From an uncultured Alphaproteobacteria bacterium (GTDB lineage Bacteria; Pseudomonadota; Alphaproteobacteria; Micropepsales; Micropepsaceae): a DNA stretch of 64,000 bases. Positions 41,994-50,266 of the stretch are shown piece by piece. The position numbers and the translations under genes are program-made. How positions within the stretch are numbered: the first letter of the stretch is position 1; each line of letters starts with the position of its first letter. The notes below the pieces were generated by a model that was not told where the DNA came from, ran no database searches, and worked only from the letters and a program-made list of their open reading frames with translations. The stretch covers positions 98,232 through 162,231 of the forward strand of contig CALMGU010000120.1 in assembly GCA_937865685.1 (NCBI GenBank), in the 5' to 3' direction.

Positions 41994-42898
41994 GCACAGC
42001 CGATATTCTTGTGGTCGGCAGCGCCAATATGGACCTGGTGGCGTTTGCGGATCGCTTGCCGGCCCCCGGTGAAACTTTGCTGGGCGGAGCCTTTCAGAGC
42101 TTTGCCGGCGGCAAGGGCGGCAACCAGGCGGTGGCGGCGGCGCGGGCAGGCGGCAAGGTGGCGTTCCTGGGGCGCATCGGCAACGATCTGTTCGGCGCGC
42201 GCCTGCGGGCGGGGCTTGAAGAGGACGGCGTCGATACGCGGCTGCTGGGAACGGTGGATGGCGCGTCCGGTGTCGCGATCATCATGAGCGGCGGCGGCAA
42301 CAATATGATCGTGGTGGCGCCAGGCGCCAATGACGCGGTGACCGCGGATACCATCGATAAAAGCGCGTTCACGGGAATTCGCTTTGTCCTGGCGCAGCTG
42401 GAGACGCCGCTGGATGGGGTGATTGCGGCGGCGCGGCTGGCGCGGGCGCAAGGCGCGACGTTCATCCTGGATCCTGCGCCGGCGCGTGCCTTGCCGAGTG
42501 AATTGCTGTCCCTCGTGGATTGGCTGACGCCCAATGAAAGCGAAGCTTGCGGATTGCTGGGATTGAAAAACCTGGGCGATCCCGTGGCGATGGCGCGTCT
42601 GCTCAAGGCGTTGGGCCCGCGCGGTGTGGTGCTGAAGTTGGGCGGCCAGGGCGTGGTGGTGCTGGGCGAGGACGATGTTCCCCTGATGATTCCGGCGCGC
42701 AAGGTTGTGGTCGCCGACACCACTGCGGCGGGCGATGCCTTCAATGGCGCTTTCGCGGTCGGCCTGTCGGAAGGCAAGACGGCGCAAGACGCGGCGCGGT
42801 TCGCGGTCACTGCCGCAGGTATTTCCGTAACGCGCCAGGGGGCGCAGCCCGCAATGGCCAGGCGTGCGGAAATCGACGCCGTAATGGCGCTCGGCTGA
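41990..42898 (+). CDS. rbsK: Ribokinase (PfkB family)
   Basis: 302 residues. PfkB signature 1, Phe-Ala-Gly-Gly-Lys-Gly-Gly-Asn-Gln-Ala-Val-Ala-Ala-Ala-Arg (about 37-51), is the ribokinase form; signature 2 is Asp-Thr-Thr-Ala-Ala-Gly-Asp-Ala-Phe-Asn-Gly-Ala with catalytic Asp249. Phosphorylates D-ribose to ribose 5-phosphate. Translationally coupled to the permease and 19 bp upstream of the barrel/FGE-like fusion gene. Confidence 0.93.
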   Translation: MSTADILVVGSANMDLVAFADRLPAPGETLLGGAFQSFAGGKGGNQAVAAARAGGKVAFLGRIGNDLFGARLRAGLEEDGVDTRLLGTVDGASGVAIIMSGGGNNMIVVAPGANDAVTADTIDKSAFTGIRFVLAQLETPLDGVIAAARLARAQGATFILDPAPARALPSELLSLVDWLTPNESEACGLLGLKNLGDPVAMARLLKALGPRGVVLKLGGQGVVVLGEDDVPLMIPARKVVVADTTAAGDAFNGAFAVGLSEGKTAQDAARFAVTAAGISVTRQGAQPAMARRAEIDAVMALG

Positions 42899-42917
42899 AA
42901 TTCGCCGGAGGAGTGCG

Positions 42918-45104
42918 ATGAAACGGGTGACGCGTGTGGGACTGTTTGCCGCCGCCGTGACGCTGACGGCGCTGCCGGCACGGGCGCAGGATTCCAATTA
43001 CCGGCCCCAAGGTCAGCAGATTCCACCGCCCGCCTGTTATACGTTGACGGAAGCGTGGGAAGATCTTCGGGCCGGTCCGGGGCCCGCGCCCTGCACGCCA
43101 GAGCTGCAGCAGGAATGGCTCAAAGACGTCCAGCATTGGAAAGAAGAGCGCCGCATCCGCATCGGCTATGACGATGCGCGCTATCGGATGCCGGAATTGA
43201 AATGGGCCCAATCCAGCTTCATCCAACCCCAGACCATGGTGCAGGACCGCTATCTCTATGACCCGGTTCAGCGCAAATACACGGTGGACCGCTACCTCGA
43301 TGATCTGCGGACGCGATATGGCGGGGTCGATTCCGTCCTGATCTGGCCGACCTATCCCAATATGGGGATCGATGATCGCAATCAGCATGATCTGGTGCGA
43401 TCGATGCCGGGCGGCATGGACGGCGTGCGGCAGATGGTGGCCGATTTCCACCGCCGGGGCGTGAAGGTGATGTTCCCCATGATGATGTGGGACCAGGGAA
43501 CGCGCGATCCCGGTAAGCCCTGGACCGATGCCATCGCGGAGGTGATGAAGGACCTCAATGTGGATGGCGTGAATGGCGACACCCAGGACGGCGTGCCGCT
43601 GACATTTTCCTTGGCGGCGGACAAAAGCGGCCATCGCATGGTGTTCGAGCCGGAACTGACCATGAGCGATGAAGCACTGGCCTGGAATCAAATTCATTGG
43701 GGCCAGTACAAATATCAATTCGTTCCCACCCTGGACAAATACCGCTGGCTGGAGCCGCGCCATCAGACCCACATCTCGGACCGCTGGAACCACAGCAAGA
43801 CCGATGCGCTGCAATTCGCATTCTTCAACGGCGAAGGCTGGGAAAGCTGGGAGAATGTTTGGGGTATCTGGAACGGCATCACGCCGCGCGACAGTGAAGC
43901 CACCCGCCGGGTCGCCACCATGGAACGGGCGATGGCGCCTCTCTTCGCCAATGAAGGCTGGGAGCCTTTCTATCCGATGAACAGGTACGGCGTGTTTTCG
44001 AGCCGCTGGCCGTCAGCGGATCGCACGCTTTGGACCATCGTCAACCGCAATGCCTATGACGTCGAAGGCCGGCAGATGATGATTCCGTTCGCCGACGGCG
44101 CCCGGTATTTCGATGTCTATCATGGCGTGGAGCTTCATCCCGATCGCGAAGGCGCGAGCGCGGTGCTGTCATTCTCCATGGAGGCGCATGGCTATGGCGC
44201 AGTCCTGGTTCTTCGTGGCGCGCCGGACGCCGATACCGCCGCCTTTCTGGCGAAAATGAAGACGATGTCGGCCAAGCCGCTTTCCAGCTATTCCGACGAA
44301 TGGAAGTATTTGCCGCAGACCCTGGTCGAGATCAAACCGACCGCCGCCACGGCGTCCGCGCCGCAGGGCATGGTGAAAATCCCGGGCGGCGATTTCATTT
44401 TCCGGGTGGAGGGCATTGAGATCGAAGGCCACAATGATGTGGGTGTCGATGTGCAATATCCCTGGGAAAAGGATGCAAGGCGCTTTCACGACCATCGGAT
44501 GACCGTGAAGCCCTTCTATATCGACAAATATCCCGTCACCAATGTGCAGTTCAAAGCCTTTCTGGACGCAACGCACTACCGGCCCGCCGACGCTGCGAAT
44601 TTCCTGAAGGACTGGACGGGCGGCCAATATCCGCAAGGCTGGAACAACAAGCCCGTGACTTGGGTGTCACAGGATGATGCCCGCGCCTATGCGGCCTGGG
44701 CCGGCAAGCGCCTGCCTCGCGAATGGGAATGGCAATTCGCGGCGCAGGGGACGGACGGACGCATCTATCCCTGGGGTAATGACTGGGATGCCACTGCGGT
44801 GCCGGTGCCGGACCGGGGGCGGAAATTGTCCGCGCCCGATGCCGTGGACGCCCATCCCAAAGGCGTCAGTGCATTCGGCGTGATGGATCTGGTCGGCAAT
44901 GTCTGGCAATGGACTGATGAATATGTCGACGAGCATTCCCGCGCGGCGATCCTGCGCGGTGGCAGCCATTATCAGCCGGCAGGCGCGATCTGGTATTTCC
45001 CTCAAGCCTACCGCAACGACCAGCATGGCAAGCTGCTGCTGATGGCGCCGAGCTATGACCGGTCCGGCACGGTAGGTTTCCGCTGCGTCAGCGACGCGCC
45101 CTGA
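42918..45104 (+). CDS. Secreted fusion: barrel-type glycosidase-like domain + formylglycine-generating-enzyme-like (SUMF1) domain
   Basis: 728 residues with a signal peptide ending Ala-Arg-Ala-Gln (about 21-24). Residues about 95-440 look like a glycoside-hydrolase-type barrel: Val-Leu-Ile-Trp-Pro-Thr-Tyr-Pro, Gly-Val-Lys-Val-Met-Phe-Pro-Met, Gly-Val-Asn-Gly-Asp-Thr, Glu-Gly-Trp-Glu-Ser-Trp-Glu-Asn. Residues about 480-726 are a SUMF1/EgtB/PvdO-type domain: Met-Val-Lys-Ile-Pro-Gly-Gly-Asp-Phe, Pro-Val-Thr-Asn-Val-Gln-Phe, Leu-Pro-Arg-Glu-Trp-Glu-Trp, Gly-Asn-Val-Trp-Gln-Trp, Arg-Gly-Gly-Ser. The cysteine pair used by formylglycine-generating enzymes is missing: this half has one Cys, near the C-terminus. 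No sulfatase gene is near. Function unknown; it follows ribokinase in the same direction. Confidence 0.8.
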   Translation: MKRVTRVGLFAAAVTLTALPARAQDSNYRPQGQQIPPPACYTLTEAWEDLRAGPGPAPCTPELQQEWLKDVQHWKEERRIRIGYDDARYRMPELKWAQSSFIQPQTMVQDRYLYDPVQRKYTVDRYLDDLRTRYGGVDSVLIWPTYPNMGIDDRNQHDLVRSMPGGMDGVRQMVADFHRRGVKVMFPMMMWDQGTRDPGKPWTDAIAEVMKDLNVDGVNGDTQDGVPLTFSLAADKSGHRMVFEPELTMSDEALAWNQIHWGQYKYQFVPTLDKYRWLEPRHQTHISDRWNHSKTDALQFAFFNGEGWESWENVWGIWNGITPRDSEATRRVATMERAMAPLFANEGWEPFYPMNRYGVFSSRWPSADRTLWTIVNRNAYDVEGRQMMIPFADGARYFDVYHGVELHPDREGASAVLSFSMEAHGYGAVLVLRGAPDADTAAFLAKMKTMSAKPLSSYSDEWKYLPQTLVEIKPTAATASAPQGMVKIPGGDFIFRVEGIEIEGHNDVGVDVQYPWEKDARRFHDHRMTVKPFYIDKYPVTNVQFKAFLDATHYRPADAANFLKDWTGGQYPQGWNNKPVTWVSQDDARAYAAWAGKRLPREWEWQFAAQGTDGRIYPWGNDWDATAVPVPDRGRKLSAPDAVDAHPKGVSAFGVMDLVGNVWQWTDEYVDEHSRAAILRGGSHYQPAGAIWYFPQAYRNDQHGKLLLMAPSYDRSGTVGFRCVSDAP

Positions 45105-45118
45105 AAACCCCACGCCTG

Positions 45119-45143
45119 AAAGCCAAGGAAGAACGGGCTTTTT
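45119..45143 (+). terminator. Intrinsic terminator after the fusion gene
   Basis: AAAGCC, an 11-base loop, GGCTTT then two further T: a 6-bp stem with a run of five T, 15 bp after the stop at 45104. It separates the ribokinase/fusion unit from the TPR gene. Confidence 0.65.
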
Positions 45144-45257
45144 GACAGTCGCCGGTCTGACACCGTTTCCCCAATCCCATGGCGCCGGAACTGGCGCGGG
45201 CGTAATATACACTGGTCACATGTAAGGGGCGTGTTTCGGATATTTGGGAGGTTTGCG

Positions 45258-45866
45258 ATGAAGCATTCAGCTCTTCTTTCCGTCCTGTTCGTTTCAAGCT
45301 TGAGCGCGACAACGGCCAATGCCCTGGTGGGCGTGGGGGCGGCAAACCCGGACCGCCCCGCCAATAACGTGGAAATGATCTACAGCACCAATCCGGCACT
45401 GCAATGTTATCACGCGGCGCGCGACAGCGTGGATCTGCACTATGGGCTGGAGCATTGCGATATCGCGATGCGCGATCCACACATGAATTACCGGTCCAAG
45501 ATCGTGCTCAATCGCGGCATCATCCGCTATGCGATGGGCGACCGCGCCGGTGCGCTGCGCGATTTCAGGAATGCGATCGAATATGATCCGTCCGCGGGCG
45601 ATGCCTATCTGACTCAGGCTCAGGTTCTGGTGGCGGACGGGCGTCCGGCCGACGCGCTGGCGGCGATCAATCAAGGGATCGCGCTGGGCGCCAAGAACCT
45701 GCATGTCGCCTATTACAGCCGTGGCGAGATCGAGGAAGATGCGGGCAATGTTGCACAGGCCTATCGCGACTATAAGCGGGCCCTGACGATCAAGCCGGAT
45801 TATGCCCCGGCTTTGCGCCAGCTGGAGCGCTTCAAAGTCGTTCCGCGGAATATCCAGACGCCATGA
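45258..45866 (+). CDS. Exported TPR-repeat protein
   Basis: 202 residues from ATG 45258 with a gggagg ribosome-binding site. Signal peptide of about 23 residues ending Ala-Asn-Ala. After a short segment with two Cys (about 50 and 67) come TPR motifs: Arg-Gly-Ile-Ile-Arg-Tyr-Ala-Met-Gly-Asp-Arg-Ala-Gly-Ala-Leu-Arg-Asp-Phe, then Leu-Val-Ala-Asp-Gly-Arg-Pro-Ala-Asp-Ala-Leu, then Ala-Gly-Asn-Val-Ala-Gln-Ala-Tyr-Arg-Asp-Tyr. A protein-protein interaction role in the periplasm; no specific function can be assigned. Confidence 0.82.
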   Translation: MKHSALLSVLFVSSLSATTANALVGVGAANPDRPANNVEMIYSTNPALQCYHAARDSVDLHYGLEHCDIAMRDPHMNYRSKIVLNRGIIRYAMGDRAGALRDFRNAIEYDPSAGDAYLTQAQVLVADGRPADALAAINQGIALGAKNLHVAYYSRGEIEEDAGNVAQAYRDYKRALTIKPDYAPALRQLERFKVVPRNIQTP

Positions 45867-45889
45867 TGTCTGCCGCGCGGGATTGATCG

Positions 45890-46468
45890 CTACCGGCTCA
45901 CGTCATTGCCGCCATGGCGCATGACATGGGGCTTGAAGTCGTAGCGGGTGAGCACTTTCAAGGCTTTTTCCAAAAGCGCCTTGACGTTGCTGCGTGGTCC
46001 GGATGCGGCGCGCACCATGTCGGGCGTGTTGAGCGAGACCTTGGCGCCCTTGTGGCCCGGGGGACCGGGAAACGCCAGAAACAGTGGCACGCCGCCTTGA
46101 AGGCCTGTCGCCACGAAATCGGCGAACCAGGATTGGCGGATGGTCTTCAAGGGATTGCCGATCAAGGTCAGGCTGACCCCGACGGAAGATTGCAGATGCT
46201 CCGGCACATCGGTTTCCAGCTCGGCGAACACGCCGGATTTATCCGGCCGCCATTCCTCGCCGAAAATCTCCAGCTGCCGCCAGGCACAGAAATAGTCGGC
46301 GCAGACATCCGGCCGGGCGCTGTAGATGGCGCAGCCCACGCCGCAATGCCGGCAGGTCGCACCCGCGGCCTTCTGGATTTGCGGATTGTCGATGGCCGGC
46401 ACCGTGCAGCAGACGGTGCATTCGCCGCAGGCGCGCCCAGGAATGATATCAGGAACGAGATTTTGCAT
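45890..46468 (-). CDS. Cysteine-cluster protein (YkgJ-like zinc/iron binding)
   Basis: 192 residues. The N-terminal 65 residues carry Cys-Gly-Glu-Cys-Thr-Val-Cys-Cys, Cys-Arg-His-Cys-Gly-Val-Gly-Cys, and Cys-Ala-Asp-Tyr-Phe-Cys-Ala-Trp, the pattern of YkgJ-family putative metal-binding proteins. The remaining part is alpha/beta with no motif I know. Convergent with the TPR gene, divergent from the hydrolase. Function not known for the family. Confidence 0.75.
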   Translation of the reverse strand: MQNLVPDIIPGRACGECTVCCTVPAIDNPQIQKAAGATCRHCGVGCAIYSARPDVCADYFCAWRQLEIFGEEWRPDKSGVFAELETDVPEHLQSSVGVSLTLIGNPLKTIRQSWFADFVATGLQGGVPLFLAFPGPPGHKGAKVSLNTPDMVRAASGPRSNVKALLEKALKVLTRYDFKPHVMRHGGNDVSR

Positions 46469-46596
46469 GCCGGTATCTTATAGCCGCAATGCCATCCTAT
46501 TCTCATCCATCATTTCAGGCAGCGGCTCCCAAGATTTTGTCCCGTCATGTTAGGTTTGCGAATCTGCGGGCGATGACCCGCGTCGATGGGGAAAAG

Positions 46597-47388
46597 ATGG
46601 CGATCGCGCGGAACGGGGATGTGCGGCTTCACTGGCGCGAGGACGGCGCGGGTCAACCTTTGCTGCTGCTCAACTCGGTGGGCTGCGATCTGACGCTGTG
46701 GGACGGGGTGGTGGCGCATCTCAAAGGCTTTCGCGTGCTCAGGATGGACATGCGCGGGCACGGAGTCTCGGATTCGCCGCCCGGCGACGCCACGCTGGAT
46801 CAGATCGCGTCGGATGCGCTGGCCGTGCTGGATGCCGCCGGGGTGGACAGGGCGGCGGTCTGCGGCCTGTCGTTGGGCGGGATGACGGCAATGACCATGG
46901 CCTTGAACGCGCCGTCCCGGATTTCGGCCCTGGCTCTGGCCTGCACCTCGGCGCGGATGGATCGGCAAGTCTGGGATGCACGGATCGCCGCCGTCCGAGG
47001 GCAGGGCATGGCGGCCGTTGTCGATCCCGTGATGGCGCGTTTCTTTTCGGAAGAATTCTGCCGCGACCATGCGGGGGAGGTGGCGGCGATCCGTGCTCGC
47101 TTCCTTCGCCTGGATCCAGAAGGCTATGCGGGATGCTGCGCCGCCATTCGCGACATGAACCTGCTGGACCGGATCGCCCGGATCACCGCGCCCACGCTCG
47201 TTATCGTGGGCGACAAGGATATCGCTACGCCCTTCGAAGGCCATGGCAGTGAGATCACCAGGAAGATCACCCATGCCGCCGTCCGTATGATGCCAGCGGC
47301 CCATCTCGCGCCCGTCGAAAAGCCCGATCTCTTCGCCGCTCTTGTGACGGATTTTCTGTCCGGGGTTCCGGGTGCCGGGCGGGCCTAG
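46597..47388 (+). CDS. Alpha/beta hydrolase, 3-oxoadipate enol-lactonase-like
   Basis: 263 residues from ATG 46597, which has gggga just upstream; ATG 46573 is possible. Nucleophile elbow Gly-Leu-Ser-Leu-Gly-Gly (Ser near 95), acid Asp in Val-Gly-Asp-Lys-Asp (about 208) and His in Ala-Ala-His-Leu-Ala-Pro-Val-Glu (about 238) complete the triad. The start Leu-His-Trp-Arg-Glu-Asp-Gly and the Met-Asp-Met-Arg-Gly-His-Gly-Val-Ser strand resemble PcaD proteins of the beta-ketoadipate pathway, but no other pca gene is in the window, so a general esterase/lactonase is equally fair. Confidence 0.8.
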   Translation: MAIARNGDVRLHWREDGAGQPLLLLNSVGCDLTLWDGVVAHLKGFRVLRMDMRGHGVSDSPPGDATLDQIASDALAVLDAAGVDRAAVCGLSLGGMTAMTMALNAPSRISALALACTSARMDRQVWDARIAAVRGQGMAAVVDPVMARFFSEEFCRDHAGEVAAIRARFLRLDPEGYAGCCAAIRDMNLLDRIARITAPTLVIVGDKDIATPFEGHGSEITRKITHAAVRMMPAAHLAPVEKPDLFAALVTDFLSGVPGAGRA

Positions 47389-47424
47389 GCGGCCGGCACT
47401 TCTCCGAGCCTGTTGAAGAAATTT

Positions 47425-47438
47425 CCCGCAATTGCGGG
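47425..47438. other. Perfect 14-bp palindrome CCCGCAATTGCGGG
   Basis: A self-complementary sequence about 35 bp after the hydrolase stop and about 145 bp before the glycosyltransferase start. It may be a short terminator stem or an operator. The rest of 47389-47581 shows nothing else I can name. Confidence 0.35.
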
Positions 47439-47581
47439 CGGTTAAGACCGGTTTGGCCGGCCGATGTCCCATGTTTTTTACGCGGAATTTACCCCGCCGC
47501 CGCAATCTCCATGCCATGGCCACGCTAGGGCAATGCCGCCTTCGACCGGATCGGCCAGAATGATGTTCGAGACCAGATCCG

Positions 47582-48934
47582 ATGACACCGGCATGGGCCT
47601 TATTCCTGATCGACCTGCTTTCGGTCTCGGCGGGCTGGCCTTCGACATTCTGGATCGCGGGCGCTGACTGGCGGCACGATTGGTTCCCGCTCCTGTCGTT
47701 TCCGCTGGCCGATCTGGTCTGCTTTTATGCACTGGGCCTCTACCGGCGCGACAGCATCGCCGACATCTCCAATGCGCTGGAGCGGGTTCCGGTCATTGCG
47801 GTGATTGCAGTGGCGGGGGCCAGCCTGGTCGCCGCTGCTTTCGGCTGGCCCTTCTCGCTGTCGCTCTCAATCGCTGGCGTGATCTGCTTCACGGTCTCGG
47901 GGGTCTTGGCGCGCCTGATATTCAAGGCGCTTCGCCGGCATTCTGTCTTCCGCACGCGCCTGCTCATCATCGGCGCGGGCAGGCGTGCCTGGGATCTGGT
48001 CTGGATTCTGCGTACCCAAGGGCGGTTCTGGCAATATGATCTGACCTTCGTGCATGAAGATAGTTTCGGTGCGATCGACGAAAGGCTGGCGGCCGAATCC
48101 AGCAATCGCATCATCGTCGCGTCCAGTAACATCCTGAAAATCGCGAGCCGGGTGCGCGCCGACGAGATCGTGGTGGCGCCCGACGACCGGCGGGGAATGG
48201 CGCTGGAATCGCTGATCACGTGCCGGGCCGCAGGCTATCCGGTCTCCGAATATGCCAGCTTTCTGGAAAAGGAAGTCTGCCGCATCGACATCAAGCGGCT
48301 GGACCTGGCATGGCTGCTTTATTCCGAAGGGTTTCGCACCGGCCGGCTGACGGCGGCCTTTAAGCGGCTGTTCGACATTGCCGGCAGCCTGGCGATCCTG
48401 ATTCCCGTCTCGCCATTCCTGCTGCTGGCGATGGCGGCGGTATGGCTGGGCGACCGCGGGCCCGTCTTCTACCGGCAGGAGCGCGTGACAAGGCGCGGCC
48501 GCAATTTCCGCATTCTGAAACTGCGCACCATGCGGGTGAATGCGGAATCCGGCGGCGCGGTCTGGGCCGCGGCCAAGGACAGCCGGATCACTCCGGTGGG
48601 CGAATTTCTGCGCCGCAGCCGGCTGGATGAGGTGCCGCAGCTGCTCAATGTGCTGTGGGGCGACATGTCCCTGGTCGGTCCCAGGCCCGAACGGCCGGAA
48701 TTCATCGAAGACCTGGCCAAGATGCTGCCGCTCTATCACGAGCGGCATGCGGTGAAGGCGGGGCTGACCGGCTGGGCCCAGGTCAATTATCCCTATGGCG
48801 CGTCGCTGGACGATGCCCGCTCGAAGCTGAGTTACGATCTATATTACGTGAAGAATTACAGCCTGTTCTTCGACCTTCGGATCGTCATGCAGACCTTGCG
48901 CGTGGTGCTCTGGCCCGGCTCCGGCGTGCGCTGA
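47582..48934 (+). CDS. Polyprenyl-phosphate sugar-1-phosphate transferase (exopolysaccharide initiating enzyme)
   Basis: 450 residues. Four to five N-terminal helices, a Rossmann-like central domain (Leu-Leu-Ile-Ile-Gly-Ala-Gly-Arg-Arg at about 123-131), one re-entrant helix and a C-terminal bacterial sugar transferase domain from about 258: Phe-Lys-Arg-Leu-Phe-Asp-Ile, Lys-Leu-Arg-Thr-Met-Arg, Arg-x-Ser-Arg-Leu-Asp-Glu-Val-Pro-Gln-Leu-x-Asn-Val, Val-Gly-Pro-Arg-Pro-Glu-Arg, Gly-Trp-Ala-Gln-Val-Asn-Tyr-Pro-Tyr-Gly. The last segments resemble the XrtA/PEP-CTERM-associated subgroup. It transfers a sugar-1-phosphate to the lipid carrier at the inner membrane. No other polysaccharide gene adjoins it. 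ATG 47582 lacks a good ribosome-binding site. Confidence 0.88.
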   Translation: MTPAWALFLIDLLSVSAGWPSTFWIAGADWRHDWFPLLSFPLADLVCFYALGLYRRDSIADISNALERVPVIAVIAVAGASLVAAAFGWPFSLSLSIAGVICFTVSGVLARLIFKALRRHSVFRTRLLIIGAGRRAWDLVWILRTQGRFWQYDLTFVHEDSFGAIDERLAAESSNRIIVASSNILKIASRVRADEIVVAPDDRRGMALESLITCRAAGYPVSEYASFLEKEVCRIDIKRLDLAWLLYSEGFRTGRLTAAFKRLFDIAGSLAILIPVSPFLLLAMAAVWLGDRGPVFYRQERVTRRGRNFRILKLRTMRVNAESGGAVWAAAKDSRITPVGEFLRRSRLDEVPQLLNVLWGDMSLVGPRPERPEFIEDLAKMLPLYHERHAVKAGLTGWAQVNYPYGASLDDARSKLSYDLYYVKNYSLFFDLRIVMQTLRVVLWPGSGVR

Positions 48935-48942
48935 TCACCCCG

Positions 48943-50076
48943 TCAATTCTTCGGCAGAGCGCCGGCATTTCCCGGCCCGCCCACCGCCTGCAATTTCGGC
49001 AGCCTGTCGTCGACGGGCGGCAAAGCAGGATAAGGCGCGTGCGGTTCGGCCTGGTACCAATAGGCCACCGAGTAATAATTGTCGGACCGGTAATTGGCGT
49101 GGCCATGTTCGATGGTGGCCTTGATCGATTTGCTGAAGGGAATGGGCGAGTCGAGGTGGAAGCGATAGACGCTCGACCGGCTGCCCGCCAGCTCGTCGCC
49201 GACGATGGGCGCGCCATAGAGCGGATAGGAAAAGGAATGGCCGCCGAAATCCCAGGCGCCCAGGAAATAGTCCTCTGCCCCGGTGCCGGCGATGGAAGGT
49301 GACTTCTCGCCGTCGATGAAGAACATGTCGTCGCCTTCGCCCCACCACAGATCCTGGTTCTGCAGGACCGACATGGTCACGCCGACGAACTGGCCGTGCC
49401 CCTGGGCTTCCATCCAGACATAATTATTCTCGCCGGTAAGATTGGGGTTCTTGCTGGTGTCCTGATTGCGCAGCCAATCATTGGCGATGCCGCGATTGGG
49501 CTGGGCCTGGCGATATTGGGCGTGGAAATAAAGCGTGCCCGCCGCCAGCGGACGCGCATAAGTCCGGTAATCGATATTGTAATAGAAGTCGCCGACCGGC
49601 TGCTTTCCTTCATTGGTGACGGTGATGCGGGCATGACGCCCGAACGGCATGGGGAAATAGCTGTTCATGGCCTTGTCGTTGCCCACCGACAGCATCTGGG
49701 ATTGCCAGCTGTTGTAAATGCCGAGGCCGAGGCCGAAGAAATCGCCGACCGGCGTCTCGACGCTGGGTGTCGCCTCGCCATCCCAATAGATGCGCAGGAC
49801 GATTTTCTTGAGATGGTAATTCTCGTTGGTGGCGATGGTGAACCAGATATGCGAGATGGCGCCAGGCCCGTCCACATCCAGAACCGTCAAAGTCGCGCCG
49901 GGTTCGATGCGGCGGGAATCGTCGTTGCGGCCGGTGGGATCCGAACTGGAGGCGCGATGCGGCGTATAGGTCTGCTGGCGCGTGAGATCGGGCTGCCAGT
50001 TCACATCCTGTGCTGCCGCGCTTGCCATCCAGGACAGGCCGCCAAACAGCGCAAGCATCGGAATTATGCGCATCAT
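48943..50076 (-). CDS. Exported DUF2961-family protein
   Basis: 377 residues from ATG 50076, behind a strong gggggag. Signal peptide ends Ala-Ser-Ala-Ala-Ala-Gln. The body matches DUF2961: Asp-Val-Asp-Gly-Pro-Gly-Ala-Ile-Ser-His-Ile-Trp, Leu-Arg-Ile-Tyr-Trp-Asp-Gly-Glu, Pro-Val-Gly-Asp-Phe-Phe-Gly, and Gly-Glu-Gly-Asp-Asp-Met-Phe-Phe-Ile-Asp-Gly-Glu ... Gly-Thr-Gly-Ala-Glu-Asp-Tyr-Phe. Two jelly-roll-like halves are typical; some members are fructan- or arabinan-acting glycoside hydrolases (from memory), so a carbohydrate role is likely. Convergent with the sugar-phosphate transferase. Confidence 0.82.
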   Translation of the reverse strand: MMRIIPMLALFGGLSWMASAAAQDVNWQPDLTRQQTYTPHRASSSDPTGRNDDSRRIEPGATLTVLDVDGPGAISHIWFTIATNENYHLKKIVLRIYWDGEATPSVETPVGDFFGLGLGIYNSWQSQMLSVGNDKAMNSYFPMPFGRHARITVTNEGKQPVGDFYYNIDYRTYARPLAAGTLYFHAQYRQAQPNRGIANDWLRNQDTSKNPNLTGENNYVWMEAQGHGQFVGVTMSVLQNQDLWWGEGDDMFFIDGEKSPSIAGTGAEDYFLGAWDFGGHSFSYPLYGAPIVGDELAGSRSSVYRFHLDSPIPFSKSIKATIEHGHANYRSDNYYSVAYWYQAEPHAPYPALPPVDDRLPKLQAVGGPGNAGALPKN

Positions 50077-50266
50077 GCCGAATTTCTCCCCCAAGGAATT
50101 AGGCCGCGTCAGCCAGGCACTATACCGGATTTGTCCGAAAACCCCATGCGCCGCGCTGTTATATCCGGTCCGGACAGCGGGGCTCCGATTTGCGCTTGCC
50201 CCAAGGTCATTCTCCGCTAGAAAGGCCGTCAGCAAATGCCGCGAACTCCGCTTTCAGGGGATGAAG
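50077..50266. promoter_or_regulatory. Divergent control region: DUF2961 protein / bioY
   Basis: 190 bp. Contains a short symmetric element TCCGG-T-CCGGA (50164-50174). I looked for the TTATMKATAA-type BioR box of alphaproteobacterial biotin genes and did not find one. The bioY ribosome-binding site is agggg before 50267. Confidence 0.35.

Noticed and set aside
42918..45104. Calling the fusion protein a sulfatase-activating formylglycine-generating enzyme
   Set aside because: The required cysteine pair is absent and no sulfatase gene is in the window.
50077..50266. BioR or BirA operator before bioY
   Set aside because: No TTATMKATAA-like or BirA-like palindrome was found.
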